A stretch of DNA of 64,000 bases, taken from contig JACRBN010000019.1 in assembly GCA_016213105.1 (NCBI GenBank), forward strand, positions 271,350 through 335,349, read 5' to 3'. Below are positions 44,548 to 52,732 of this stretch, in pieces; position 1 is the first letter of the stretch, and each line of letters starts with the position of its first letter. Source of the stretch: Chloroflexota bacterium. Its GTDB lineage: Bacteria > Chloroflexota > Anaerolineae > Anaerolineales > Villigracilaceae. The notes below the pieces were generated by a model, which was not told where the DNA came from, made no database searches, and saw only the letters and a program-made list of their open reading frames with translations. The position numbers and the translations under genes were made by a program.

Positions 44548-45078
44548 TTAATGATACGTTTGATTCGGAACAGTTTTGCTTCCAGATATTATATGATACA
44601 AGACCATCGCAAGACCAATTTTTGCGTCCAAGAGTTTCATTTTCTTTCCTGCAAGAACAAGTTTTAGCGCAGCAGATGCGGCGACAAACGGATAATAGTC
44701 GTTATTAATAGAATTTTGTTCGCAAATATCGGCAAAAGGAATTTCAAGTTGCGTAACTTCCGGCAGATAATCTTTTACATCGTCAGGGATGTTGACCTTA
44801 CCAACACCTAAAGGATTTATCCAATTGCTAATCGCCCAACCCATAATAAATCTATCCATAATTTTATAAGTTTCATCAGGGATTGCCCCAAGAAGAATAA
44901 CGCCTGGCGCAACCTGCGAAAGGTCGACCTTTGATGTTCGTAATAATTTTAGACCAGACATTTCGGCTGCTAAAGTAATATCTTTCTTGATATTATTGCC
45001 TGAAAGTTTATACAGAAATTCTCCAGCGGCTTTATTGATAATTGCATAATCTTTTTGTACGGATTTGAGTATATCCAT
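44548..45078 (-). CDS. Hypothetical protein in cassette-like island
   Basis: The product has 176 residues and is rich in helices and hydrophobic stretches (for example VAPGVILLGAIPDETYKIM and YPFVAASAALKLVLAGKKMKLLDAKIGLAMVLY), without a signal peptide. I recognise no family. The gene is AT-rich, starts 48 bases after attC-like element 3 and ends just before element 2, like a single-gene cassette. Confidence 0.5.
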   Translation of the reverse strand: MDILKSVQKDYAIINKAAGEFLYKLSGNNIKKDITLAAEMSGLKLLRTSKVDLSQVAPGVILLGAIPDETYKIMDRFIMGWAISNWINPLGVGKVNIPDDVKDYLPEVTQLEIPFADICEQNSINNDYYPFVAASAALKLVLAGKKMKLLDAKIGLAMVLYHIISGSKTVPNQTYH

Positions 45079-45125
45079 GAGAAATCACCTGCCTGATTTT
45101 TTGATACTTTTGGTTATCACGAAGC

Positions 45126-45267
45126 GCCCAACACCTTGACATTGACCTGCGCGCAGCCAGGCGTGGATTCTGCTTGGGAGCAGGACGCGAAGCGACTCGA
45201 AGCCACGCTGCGCGAGATGCTCAAAAATGTCGCAGAATCCCCAGCGTCCAGTCCGCGCTGTGTTGGC
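45126..45267 (-). repeat. attC-like element, copy 3
   Basis: The 85-bp core (45126-45210) differs from copy 1 at one base. On the minus strand it runs from GCCAACACAGCG (45267-45256) to GGTGTTGGGC (45135-45126); these ends are near-perfect inverted repeats, as in attC sites. It separates hicB from the next gene. Confidence 0.55.
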
Positions 45268-45289
45268 TGGCGTTTTGTTCTGCAAGACT

Positions 45290-45619
45290 CTACTTACCAT
45301 CAAGAGCAGACTGCAAGACTTCTGTAACCCAACTATTCAGACTCTTGTCTTTCAATTTTGCTTGAATATATGCTTTGCGATGTAGTTCTTCGGGCAAACG
45401 CAAAACAAACCTGCCTGAAAAGGGTTTTTCTGGAGACTCGCCACGTTGAGCGCAAAATTCTAAATAATCATCCACTGACTCATGAAAAGCCAGTTGAACT
45501 TCTTCGACGGATGTGCCTTCAAAGGTAATCACATCGCGGACATTTATGACTTCCCCATACAAAATGCCCACTTCATCGTCAATTTCAATTTTACCGATAT
45601 AACCTTTATATTCCATCAT
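45290..45619 (-). CDS. hicB: HicB-family antitoxin
   Basis: The product has 109 residues. An N-terminal partial RNase-H-like HicB fold (YIGKIEIDDEVGILYGEVINVRDVITFEG) is followed by a ribbon-helix-helix DNA-binding end (FVLRLPEELHRKAYIQAKLKDKSLNSWVTEVL). It should neutralise and autoregulate with HicA. The start overlaps the hicA stop. Confidence 0.87.
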   Translation of the reverse strand: MMEYKGYIGKIEIDDEVGILYGEVINVRDVITFEGTSVEEVQLAFHESVDDYLEFCAQRGESPEKPFSGRFVLRLPEELHRKAYIQAKLKDKSLNSWVTEVLQSALDGK

Positions 45620-45870
45620 GGCTTTACTCCTGCCGCTTCGAGAAAGCGACGCACAGACTTGACTGCTCCTTTGTTTGTTTCCTTGCGTGGATGCGGACGG
45701 TGAAAAACAGCGCGAACACCTTTCAAAGCGACGCGAACTCTTGAGCCATTGCCTTCTGAAATTTCAGCGCCCAAAGCGGTGAATAAAGATTCGACATCAC
45801 GCCAAAGGATGTTTGCTTGCTCTGGCTTCTCGAAAATGGCTTCAAGGGTTTTACGGTGTTTGCTATCCAC
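45616..45870 (-). CDS. hicA: HicA-family toxin, mRNA interferase
   Basis: The product has 84 residues and contains the HicA double-stranded-RNA-binding-like fold: GSRVRVALKGVRAVFHRPHPRKET with the key His in the HRPHP region. It precedes hicB in a 4-base overlap, the usual toxin-first order of HicAB loci. It lies at the upstream end of the cassette-like array. Confidence 0.85.
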   Translation of the reverse strand: MDSKHRKTLEAIFEKPEQANILWRDVESLFTALGAEISEGNGSRVRVALKGVRAVFHRPHPRKETNKGAVKSVRRFLEAAGVKP

Positions 45871-45966
45871 AATAAAATAATATCAGAAAACGATACTGCG
45901 AGCAAGGGTGTCTTTGCCATGATTTTCAAAACAACATTTTGCACGGAGCCTGCCAAAGCGTTTGGG

Positions 45967-45972
45967 TATAAT
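45967..45972 (+). promoter_or_regulatory. -10 box TATAAT upstream of the SDR gene
   Basis: A consensus TATAAT 15 bases before the ATG at 45988; no ribosome site lies between. It marks the end of the accessory island. Confidence 0.45.
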
Positions 45973-45987
45973 ATTCTTCACAACACC

Positions 45988-46797
45988 ATGACCCACCTCA
46001 AGGACAAAGTCGTACTCATTACAGGCGCGTCGTCGGGTTTCGGCGAGGATGCGGCCCGTTTGTTCGCCGCGCAGGGCTGCAAGTTGGTGTTGGCCGCGCG
46101 CCGCATCGACCGTTTGCAGGCCCTGGCCGAGTCGATCCAGCAGGCGGGCGGGGAGGCGCTGGTCGTCCCCGTGGACGTGACTGACCGCGCCGAGATCGAC
46201 AGCATGGTGCAGTCCACTCTCGACCTGTACGGCCAAATTGATATCCTGTTCAACAACGCGGGCTTCGGCCGCCTCGATTGGTTCGAGAACCTCGATCCTG
46301 TCCGCGACATCGAAACCCAGGTGCAGGTCAACCTGATAGGACTGATGCTGGTCACGCGCGCCGTTCTGCCGCACATGCTCGAACGCCGCGCGGGGCACAT
46401 CATCCACATGTCCTCGGTGGCGGGGCTGATCGCCGCGCCGCTGTATACCGTCTACTCGGCCACCAAGCATGGCGTGCGCGCCTTCACCGACTCCCTGCGC
46501 CGCGAGGTCATGCCGTTCGGCATCCACGTCTCGGGCGTCTACCCTGGCCCCGCCGACACCGAGTTCAATCTGCACACGGGCAGCGCCTCCGCGCAAAGGA
46601 AATTCAAGCGCATCACCAGCACCCGCCTGTCCTCCGCGTACGTGGCCCGCCGCGTGGTCGACCTGGCCCGCCGTCCGCGCCGCAGCCTGGTTCTGCCCTG
46701 GTGGTTTCGACTGGTGGGCGGCTTTGACGCGCTCTTCCCCGCGCTGGTGGATGCCTACCTCACCCTCGGATTTACCCGCCGCCATCACATAAAATAG
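45988..46797 (+). CDS. Short-chain dehydrogenase/reductase
   Basis: The product has 269 residues with a canonical SDR fold: TGASSGFG (cofactor loop), NNAG, Ser in HMSSVAG, and YSATK with the catalytic Tyr and Lys. The C-terminal part (RRPRRSLVLPWWFRLVGGFDALFPALVDAYL) is hydrophobic and may be membrane-associated. The substrate is unknown. The ATG at 45988 is chosen; the frame upstream crosses the AT-rich island. The peptidase gene follows after 11 bases. Confidence 0.87.
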   Translation: MTHLKDKVVLITGASSGFGEDAARLFAAQGCKLVLAARRIDRLQALAESIQQAGGEALVVPVDVTDRAEIDSMVQSTLDLYGQIDILFNNAGFGRLDWFENLDPVRDIETQVQVNLIGLMLVTRAVLPHMLERRAGHIIHMSSVAGLIAAPLYTVYSATKHGVRAFTDSLRREVMPFGIHVSGVYPGPADTEFNLHTGSASAQRKFKRITSTRLSSAYVARRVVDLARRPRRSLVLPWWFRLVGGFDALFPALVDAYLTLGFTRRHHIK

Positions 46798-46808
46798 GAG
46801 ATGTCCGC

Positions 46809-47915
46809 ATGACCCTTTCCCGCCTCGAAAGACTCACCGCTTCGCTGCAAGCCTCGGGCCTGGACGCCGTAGTCCTGAACCCGGGTCCCACCCTGAAGTA
46901 TCTGACTGGCCTGAATTTCCACCTGATGGAACGCCCCGTCGTGCTGGTGGTCGCGCCCGGTCAGGACCCCGTCATCATCCTGCCCGAACTGGAATTGCCC
47001 AAGGTGGGCCTGTTCCCGTACAAGGTGCAAGCCTTCGCCTACGGCGAGATTCCCACCGAATGGGACGGCGTCTTCCGCCAGGCGCTTCATTCGCTGGGCC
47101 TGGACGGCAAGCGCATCGGCATCGAGCCGCGCAACCTGCGCCTGTTGGAGTACCGCCACGTCCAGGCGGGCGCCCCGCACGCGGACTTCCCCGACGCGTC
47201 CGACGCGCTGGCCGCCCTGCGCATCCGTAAGGACGCGGACGAGGTAGAGTCGATGCGCCGCGCTGTCAAGATCGCCCAGGACGGACTCGAAGCCACCCTG
47301 CCGCTCATCAAGGTCGGCATGACTGAGCGCGAGGTCGCCGCGGAACTGGTCATGCAGTTGCTGCGACACGGCTCCGATTCGGAACTGCCCTTCGCGCCCA
47401 TCGTCTCGGGCGGACCCAACGCCGCCAACCCGCACGCATCGCCGTCCGACCGCAAACTGCAAGTCGGCGACCTGCTGGTCATCGACTGGGGCGCGGCCTG
47501 GAACGGTTACATCTCGGATCTGACGCGCACCTTTGCCGTGGTCGAAGTGGACGATGAATGCCGCAAGATTCACCAGATCGTGCAGCAGGCCAACGCCGCA
47601 GGACGCGCCGCGGGCAAACCTGGCGCTCCGTGTGCCGCCGTCGACAAGGCCGCGCGTGACGTGATCGAAGCGGCGGGCTACGGCAAATACTTCACGCATC
47701 GCACCGGTCACGGCATCGGCATGGAAGGCCACGAGGACCCGTACATGCGCGGCGACAACATGCAATTGCTTGAAACAGGCATGGCCTACACCGTCGAGCC
47801 TGGCATCTACCTGACCGACCGCAATGGCGTGCGCGTCGAAGACAACTTGGTTGTCACTGAATCGGGCGCCGAATCCCTGAGCGACATGCCGCGCGAGATC
47901 CGCATGGTGGGGTAA
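46809..47915 (+). CDS. M24B-family Xaa-Pro peptidase
   Basis: The product has 368 residues. A creatinase-like N-terminal domain (1-135) precedes a pita-bread metallopeptidase domain whose ligands are visible: Asp in VIDWGAAW and in ISDLTRTF, His in HRTGHGIGM, Glu in TVEPGIYL and Glu in RVEDNLVV. It should release residues before proline using two metal ions. GGAG is present before the ATG; the SDR gene is in the same transcript. Confidence 0.9.
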   Translation: MTLSRLERLTASLQASGLDAVVLNPGPTLKYLTGLNFHLMERPVVLVVAPGQDPVIILPELELPKVGLFPYKVQAFAYGEIPTEWDGVFRQALHSLGLDGKRIGIEPRNLRLLEYRHVQAGAPHADFPDASDALAALRIRKDADEVESMRRAVKIAQDGLEATLPLIKVGMTEREVAAELVMQLLRHGSDSELPFAPIVSGGPNAANPHASPSDRKLQVGDLLVIDWGAAWNGYISDLTRTFAVVEVDDECRKIHQIVQQANAAGRAAGKPGAPCAAVDKAARDVIEAAGYGKYFTHRTGHGIGMEGHEDPYMRGDNMQLLETGMAYTVEPGIYLTDRNGVRVEDNLVVTESGAESLSDMPREIRMVG

Positions 47916-47931
47916 GACACAATAAACAAAA

Positions 47932-47981
47932 GGTAGTGGTTGGAATAAGCTACTGGGTGGATCATGACTCCAACCACTACC
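47932..47981 (+). repeat. Inverted repeat after the peptidase gene
   Basis: GGTAGTGGTTGGA and TCCAACCACTACC are exact 13-bp arms around a 24-base loop. It may act as a transcription terminator or be a small mobile-element remnant. Confidence 0.5.
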
Positions 47982-48019
47982 AGAAAATAAGATTTTGCAG
48001 AAAGCCTGCTGGAGGGACG

Positions 48020-48910
48020 ATGAAACGATTTCTCATGCTCTGTGTGTGCTTTTTACTTGCTGCTTGCAATACGGCTGGCCCAGATATTACAACTACTCCG
48101 ACCCTTGAGCCGGCCGGACCTCTTCCAACCATTACACCAACGGTGACACCCAGCCAGACTCCTTTGCCTCCAACAGAAATAACGCTATTACCATCAAGTA
48201 CGCCCTGGGTATTGGATTCAGGATTAAGCATCGAGGAACATCCGCTGGCAAGCCGCCCTGAGATCGAGCCGTTGATCCTTCTTCCGCTTGATGGCATCAC
48301 TCAAGAGCAAATGCTCGACGCTCACGCCGCTGAATATCAGAAGAGCCTTCGGCCTGAATCGTATTATGGCGTTAGTGGGGGCTCTTTGTGGGTTATGCAG
48401 GGCAATAGCAAATTGGCAGCCTTCTTTACTGGAAGTGCTCAAGGCACTGTTGGTGTTACTCGCGATGGGCAAGCATTATTTTCAAAAGATATTAATCTCC
48501 CTCCCGCCGCGTCTCCCATCCGTGTACTTGCTGTCTATGATGACCATTGGGTGCTTGAAATTGCTAAATTTGAGAAAATCGAAAATGGGCAAGATGTGAA
48601 GTATTTTTATGTGGGTGAGGTATTTATCGATGGAAAATCGGTGAATGAAATGTACGGCTATGAAGAATCCTTTGCCTTTCAGACCATCAATGGCAGGCCT
48701 TTCTATTTCTACAAAATGGACGGCAAGATCGGTGTTTCATACGATGGGGTAATTATTCCTCTTGATTATGATGACATCCCACACTATGGATGTTGCAGTG
48801 CGGGTGCACTTAATCCACGCATTGCTCAGAACATTATTGGCTTTTTCGCATGGCGTGGATCGCAATGGTATTATGTTGAAATCGGCGTATTTGATAGCCC
48901 AAACTCATAG
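48020..48910 (+). CDS. Lipoprotein with Thr/Pro-rich linker, unknown domain
   Basis: The product has 296 residues. The signal peptide MKRFLMLCVCFLLAAC ends in a lipobox (LAAC). A Thr/Pro/Ser-rich linker (about 25-65) follows, then a mostly beta C-terminal domain (residues 80-296) with repeated short motifs such as DGQALF, DGKSVNEMYG and DGKIGVSYDG that suggest a propeller-like or WG-like repeat. Function unknown. GGAGGG lies 4 bases before the ATG. Base composition is more AT-rich than its neighbours. Confidence 0.65.
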   Translation: MKRFLMLCVCFLLAACNTAGPDITTTPTLEPAGPLPTITPTVTPSQTPLPPTEITLLPSSTPWVLDSGLSIEEHPLASRPEIEPLILLPLDGITQEQMLDAHAAEYQKSLRPESYYGVSGGSLWVMQGNSKLAAFFTGSAQGTVGVTRDGQALFSKDINLPPAASPIRVLAVYDDHWVLEIAKFEKIENGQDVKYFYVGEVFIDGKSVNEMYGYEESFAFQTINGRPFYFYKMDGKIGVSYDGVIIPLDYDDIPHYGCCSAGALNPRIAQNIIGFFAWRGSQWYYVEIGVFDSPNS

Positions 48911-48917
48911 GAAGAAT

Positions 48918-48990
48918 CGATAACCACAAAGCCCGCGAAGATTCGCAAGGATTTTTCTCACGGTCTTTGCAGGCTTTGCGATTCATTTTC
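48918..48990. repeat. Dispersed repeat family F
   Basis: TAACCACAAAGCCCGCGAAG...TTTTTCTCACGG...CTTTGCAGGCTTTGCG; related tracts lie at 42131 and 15592. Confidence 0.4.
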
Positions 48991-48991
48991 T

Positions 48992-49486
48992 ATGCACATC
49001 CACCCAGCCCTCCCCACCCAAGCCGAGACCCTCACCCAGATCGCCCTGGCTGCCAAGCGCCATTGGGGTTATCCCGAGCGCTGGATCGAGCTCTGGACTC
49101 CGCTGCTCACCTTCACCCCCTCCGACCTCGAACGGGCAAATTTCTTCGTCGCCAAAATAAAAGAAGAGATTGTCGGCTTCTACTCGCTGACCACGGCAGG
49201 TCCGCGCGCGGAGTTGGAGAATCTGTGGGTGCTGCCCGCCTGCATGGGGCAGGGCGTCGGGCGCGGATTGTTCGAGCACGCTCTCGCGCGCGCCCGCGAG
49301 TTGGGATGTTCCGTGTTGGAGATTGAATCCGATCCCAACGCGCTTGGCTTTTACGAGAAAATGGGCGCGCGGGTCGTCGGTCAGCACGTCGGCGAGGTGG
49401 ACGGCCAGCCGCGGATTCTGCCGGTCCTGCTGTTCTCCCTTCCCTCTCCCGGTTCTTTGGGAGAGGGAAGGGACGGGGATGGGTGA
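48992..49486 (+). CDS. GNAT-family N-acetyltransferase, C-terminus from a repeat
   Basis: The product has 164 residues. Residues about 55-140 form a GNAT core with ELENLWVLPACMGQGVGRGLFEHAL as motif A and ALGFYEKMGA as motif B. The last dozen residues (LPSPGSLGEGRDGDG) are encoded by a family E repeat, so the native end has been altered. The substrate is unknown. The ATG at 48992 has no clear ribosome site. Confidence 0.8.
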   Translation: MHIHPALPTQAETLTQIALAAKRHWGYPERWIELWTPLLTFTPSDLERANFFVAKIKEEIVGFYSLTTAGPRAELENLWVLPACMGQGVGRGLFEHALARARELGCSVLEIESDPNALGFYEKMGARVVGQHVGEVDGQPRILPVLLFSLPSPGSLGEGRDGDG

Positions 49487-49490
49487 GGGG
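49437..49490. repeat. Dispersed repeat family E at the GNAT 3' end
   Basis: CCCTCTCCCGG...TTTGGGAGAGGGAAGGG...GGGTGAGGG, matching the insertion in hemW at 3613-3653. Confidence 0.7.
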
Positions 49491-49649
49491 ATTGGCATGG
49501 TGACCGTAGCTGACAACCTTTACCTGTCCTCTCCCTGAAGCCAGGGCTTGGCCGCCCAATTCAAAGTAAAATAGTCCCTGCCCGCGTTTGCGGATACGAT
49601 TTCGATCCCCCGCCGTAACCCGGTACATCCCCTCTTTCAGGAATTCCCC

Positions 49650-51839
49650 ATGTCCCATCCCTCCCCCTCTTCCTCCGCGCCTGCCTATCGCAATCCCGCT
49701 CTGCCCATCGAAGACCGTGTCGCCGACCTGTTGGGCCGCATGACCCTCGAAGAAAAGGTCGGGCAGTTGATGATGTTGGACGCGCGCAGCGATGACCTGT
49801 CCTTCATTAACACCCGCCAGCCTGGCTCCATCCTGCACATCCTCGGCGCGAAGGTCGACCGCGCGATGGACCTGGCCGCGCAGAACCGTCTCGGCATCCC
49901 GCTCCTCATCGGCGAGGACGGCATCCACGGCCACTCGTTCTGGAAGGGTGCGACCATCTTCCCGACCCAGCTGGCCCTGGCCGCCAGTTGGAATCCCGCC
50001 CTGCTCGAACAGGTCGGGCGCGTGACCGCCGAGGAAATGGCCCCCACGGGCATCCACTGGACCTTCTCGCCCGTGCTGTGCCTGACGCGCGACCTGCGCT
50101 GGGGCCGCACCGGTGAAACCTTCGGCGAGGACCCGTACCTGATCGGCGAATTCGGCGCGGCGTTCATCCGCGGCTATCAGGGGCAGGGCCTCGACGACCC
50201 GACGGCCGTGCTGGCCACCGCCAAGCACTATGCTGGTTACTCCGAGACCCAGGGCGGGCGCGACGCCTCCGAGGCCGACATCTCGCGCCGCAAATTGCGC
50301 AGCTACTTCCTGCCGCCCTTCAAGCGCGCCGTCCGCGCCGGGACGATGACCTTCATGACCGGCTACCAGTCGATGGACGGTGTGCCCTCGACCGCCAACC
50401 GCTGGCTGCTGACCGATGTCCTCAAGGATGAGTGGGGCTTCCGCGGCGTGCTCGTCACCGACTGGGACAACGTTGGCCGCCTGGTGCATGAGCAAAAGGT
50501 CTGCGCCACCTACGCCGACGCCGCGACCATGGCGATCCGCGCAGGCAACGATATCATGATGACCACCCCGCAATTCTATGAGGGCGCCATCGAAGCCGTG
50601 CGCAGCGGACGTCTGGCCGAGTCGGAGATCGACGCTCCCGTCAGCCGCCTGCTGGCGCTCAAGTTCCGCATGGGACTGTTTGAGAATCCCCGCCGCCCCG
50701 ACCTGGAGCGCGCCGCCGTGGAAATCGCCCGCCCCGACCACCACGCCGTCAACCTGGAGGCCGCCCGCCAAAGCCTGATCCTGCTCCAGAACAACGGCCT
50801 GCTCCCGCTCGATTTAGCGCAGGTCAAGTCCATCGCCGTGATCGGCCCCAACGCCGACGACGACCTGCAGCAGCTTGGCGACTGGTCGCTGGGCGCGTCC
50901 CAGCATCCGCCCGAGGCGGGTAAGCATCCGCGCGAAAAGACGGCCACCGTGCTGGATGGCATCCGCGCCCTGGCCCCGGCCGGCTGCGGGGTGCGCTACG
51001 AGCGCGGCTGCTCCATCGTCGACGGGGAGCTCTCGGGCATCCCCGCCGCGGTCGCCGCAGCGCAGGCCTCGGATGTGATCGTCGCGGTCGTGGGCGACCA
51101 CCTGAGCTTCATTGGCGAGACCTTGAGCACCGCCACCCTCGAACTCCAGGGCGGGCAGGTCGCTCTGCTCGACGCGCTGGAACAGACCGGCAAACCGCTG
51201 ATCGTGGTGCTCATCAACAGCAAGCCGCTCGTCCTGCCGCCCTCGGCCAAACGCGCCGCAGCCATTTTCGAAACCTTCAACCCCGGCATGGAAGGCGGGC
51301 GCGCCCTGGCCGAGGCGCTCTTCGGCCAGTTGAATCCCTCGGGCAAGCTGACCATCTCGGTTCCCGTCCACGTTGGGCAGCAGCCGGTCTTCTACAGCCA
51401 GGTGCGCGGCCAGCACGGCAATCGCTACGCCGACCTGACGCAGGAGCCGCTCTTCCCCTTCGGCCACGGCCTGAGCTACACGGAATACCGCTACTCGAAC
51501 CTGCGCCTGGCCTCCTCCACGCTCGCGCAGGGACAGGCTGCCGTGATCTCCGTCGACGTGGAGAACGTCGGCTCGCGCGCCGGCGACGAGATCGTGCAGG
51601 TCTACGTCAGCGACGTGGTGACCTCGGCCACCTGGGTGGACAAGGCGCTCAAGGGCTTCGCCCGCGTGTCCCTCACGCCCGGCCAGAAGCAGACCGTGCA
51701 GATTGAGCTGCCCTGGGAGTCCTTCCAGATCGTGAACGCCGAGGGCCGCAGCCTGGTCGAGCTGGGCGAGTTCGAAATCCTGGTCGGCCCCTCCTCGCGT
51801 GAACGCGACCTATTGAAGGCGACCCTGCGGGTGGCGTGA
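49650..51839 (+). CDS. Glycoside hydrolase family 3 beta-glucosidase
   Basis: The product has 729 residues. The N-terminal TIM barrel (about 20-330) contains the catalytic nucleophile Asp271 in GVLVTDWDNV and a KHYAGYSETQGGRDAS sequence. An alpha/beta sandwich domain (about 360-580) and a fibronectin-III-like C-terminal domain (about 640-725, SVDVENVGSRAGDEIVQVYV) complete the usual GH3 order. It has no signal peptide, so it acts on imported oligosaccharides. It probably cleaves beta-glucosides or beta-xylosides; the exact sugar is unknown. Confidence 0.9.
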   Translation: MSHPSPSSSAPAYRNPALPIEDRVADLLGRMTLEEKVGQLMMLDARSDDLSFINTRQPGSILHILGAKVDRAMDLAAQNRLGIPLLIGEDGIHGHSFWKGATIFPTQLALAASWNPALLEQVGRVTAEEMAPTGIHWTFSPVLCLTRDLRWGRTGETFGEDPYLIGEFGAAFIRGYQGQGLDDPTAVLATAKHYAGYSETQGGRDASEADISRRKLRSYFLPPFKRAVRAGTMTFMTGYQSMDGVPSTANRWLLTDVLKDEWGFRGVLVTDWDNVGRLVHEQKVCATYADAATMAIRAGNDIMMTTPQFYEGAIEAVRSGRLAESEIDAPVSRLLALKFRMGLFENPRRPDLERAAVEIARPDHHAVNLEAARQSLILLQNNGLLPLDLAQVKSIAVIGPNADDDLQQLGDWSLGASQHPPEAGKHPREKTATVLDGIRALAPAGCGVRYERGCSIVDGELSGIPAAVAAAQASDVIVAVVGDHLSFIGETLSTATLELQGGQVALLDALEQTGKPLIVVLINSKPLVLPPSAKRAAAIFETFNPGMEGGRALAEALFGQLNPSGKLTISVPVHVGQQPVFYSQVRGQHGNRYADLTQEPLFPFGHGLSYTEYRYSNLRLASSTLAQGQAAVISVDVENVGSRAGDEIVQVYVSDVVTSATWVDKALKGFARVSLTPGQKQTVQIELPWESFQIVNAEGRSLVELGEFEILVGPSSRERDLLKATLRVA

Positions 51840-51940
51840 GCTTTCATTCCGTATTCTCCACAGAGGACGCATCCGCAAAGGGGGAGTGGGTGCGTCCCCC
51901 TTGAATACCCCAGATGAGCAGTAAGATAGGAAAATAAACC

Positions 51941-52486
51941 ATGACCACCTACTGTGAGTACTGCATTACCCATCCTGAAGATACATTGAATAAAACCTAT
52001 CATGACACGCAATATGGTTTTCCGCTGGAGGAGGACAGTCTGCTTTTCGAGCGTCTCATCCTTGAAATCAATCAGGCGGGCCTGTCATGGGTCACCATCC
52101 TCAAGAAGGCGGACAATTTCCGCCGCGCCTATGACGGCTTCGACCTCGCTGCGGTTGCCAATTACGGCGAGCAGGACCGCGCCCGTCTGCTGGCCGACGC
52201 GGGCATCATCCGCAACCAGCTCAAGGTCAACGCGGCCATCGTCAACGCGCAGAAGATCCTGGACTTGAGCGGGGAGTACGGCTCCTTCAAAGGCTGGCTG
52301 GATGCGCACCATCCGCTCGGCAAGGAGGAGTGGACAAAACTCTTCAGAAAGACTTTCGTTTTCACGGGGGGTGAGATCGTCAACGAGTTCCTCATGTCCA
52401 CCGGCTATCTGCCGGGCGCGCACACCGCGGATTGCCCGATCTACCCACAGGTGGCGCAACTCCGCCCCGCATGGATGAGAAAGTAA
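51941..52486 (+). CDS. tag: DNA-3-methyladenine glycosylase I
   Basis: The product has 181 residues with the Tag signature: the N-terminal CEYC zinc-type pair, YHDTQYGFPLEED, LEINQAGLSWVTILKK, and C-terminal HTADCPIYP with the zinc-binding His-x3-Cys pattern. It excises 3-methyladenine from alkylated DNA. A rho-independent terminator follows. Confidence 0.92.
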   Translation: MTTYCEYCITHPEDTLNKTYHDTQYGFPLEEDSLLFERLILEINQAGLSWVTILKKADNFRRAYDGFDLAAVANYGEQDRARLLADAGIIRNQLKVNAAIVNAQKILDLSGEYGSFKGWLDAHHPLGKEEWTKLFRKTFVFTGGEIVNEFLMSTGYLPGAHTADCPIYPQVAQLRPAWMRK

Positions 52487-52492
52487 GCCCCC

Positions 52493-52522
52493 CTGCGTCG
52501 CCTTTTGCGGCGCAGTTTTTTT
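52493..52522 (+). terminator. Rho-independent terminator after tag
   Basis: CTGCGTCGC, loop CTTTT, GCGGCGCAG, then a run of seven T. One G-T wobble in a 9-bp stem. Confidence 0.8.
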
Positions 52523-52663
52523 CTGGGGGGGAAATTTGCCGTATTTTGGGGGCGAAACTGCAAAAAACAGGCTGTTTTTGACAAAATCCTCTACCGGGAA
52601 ACCCATCTGTGTACGAGGCTATTGAAGTCAGAAAGGTGATTAAAGTCAGTGAGGAATATCCTA

Positions 52664-52692
52664 TTGACTTGGTTACATGATTTTGATAATAT
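52664..52692 (+). promoter_or_regulatory. Promoter of the LacI-family regulator
   Basis: -35 TTGACT (52664-52669), 17-base spacer, -10 TAATAT (52687-52692). The double palindrome overlaps the -10 and start region. Confidence 0.6.
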
Positions 52693-52720
52693 GTTATCGA
52701 TAACATGTTATCGATAACAT
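52691..52720. promoter_or_regulatory. Two overlapping 16-bp palindromic operators
   Basis: ATGTTATCGATAACAT occurs twice (52691-52706 and 52705-52720), sharing two bases; together they form a longer perfect palindrome. It is a LacI-type operator placed to block the promoter of the regulator gene itself. Confidence 0.75.
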
Positions 52721-52732
52721 GTCCGGAATAAG

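Noticed and set aside
42900..45303. Short frames sharing an RGFESLRVLLPS segment in three places
   Set aside because: They read through the three copies of the 85-bp attC-like element. The shared peptide reflects the DNA repeat, not a protein family.
42321..45870. CRISPR array in the repeat-bearing island
   Set aside because: Only three 85-bp repeats spaced by 0.6-1.4 kb of genes; no short regular repeats or cas genes.
51865..51897. Terminator after the GH3 gene
   Set aside because: GGACGCA/TGCGTCC is only a 7-bp stem with a 19-base loop and no T run; too weak to call.
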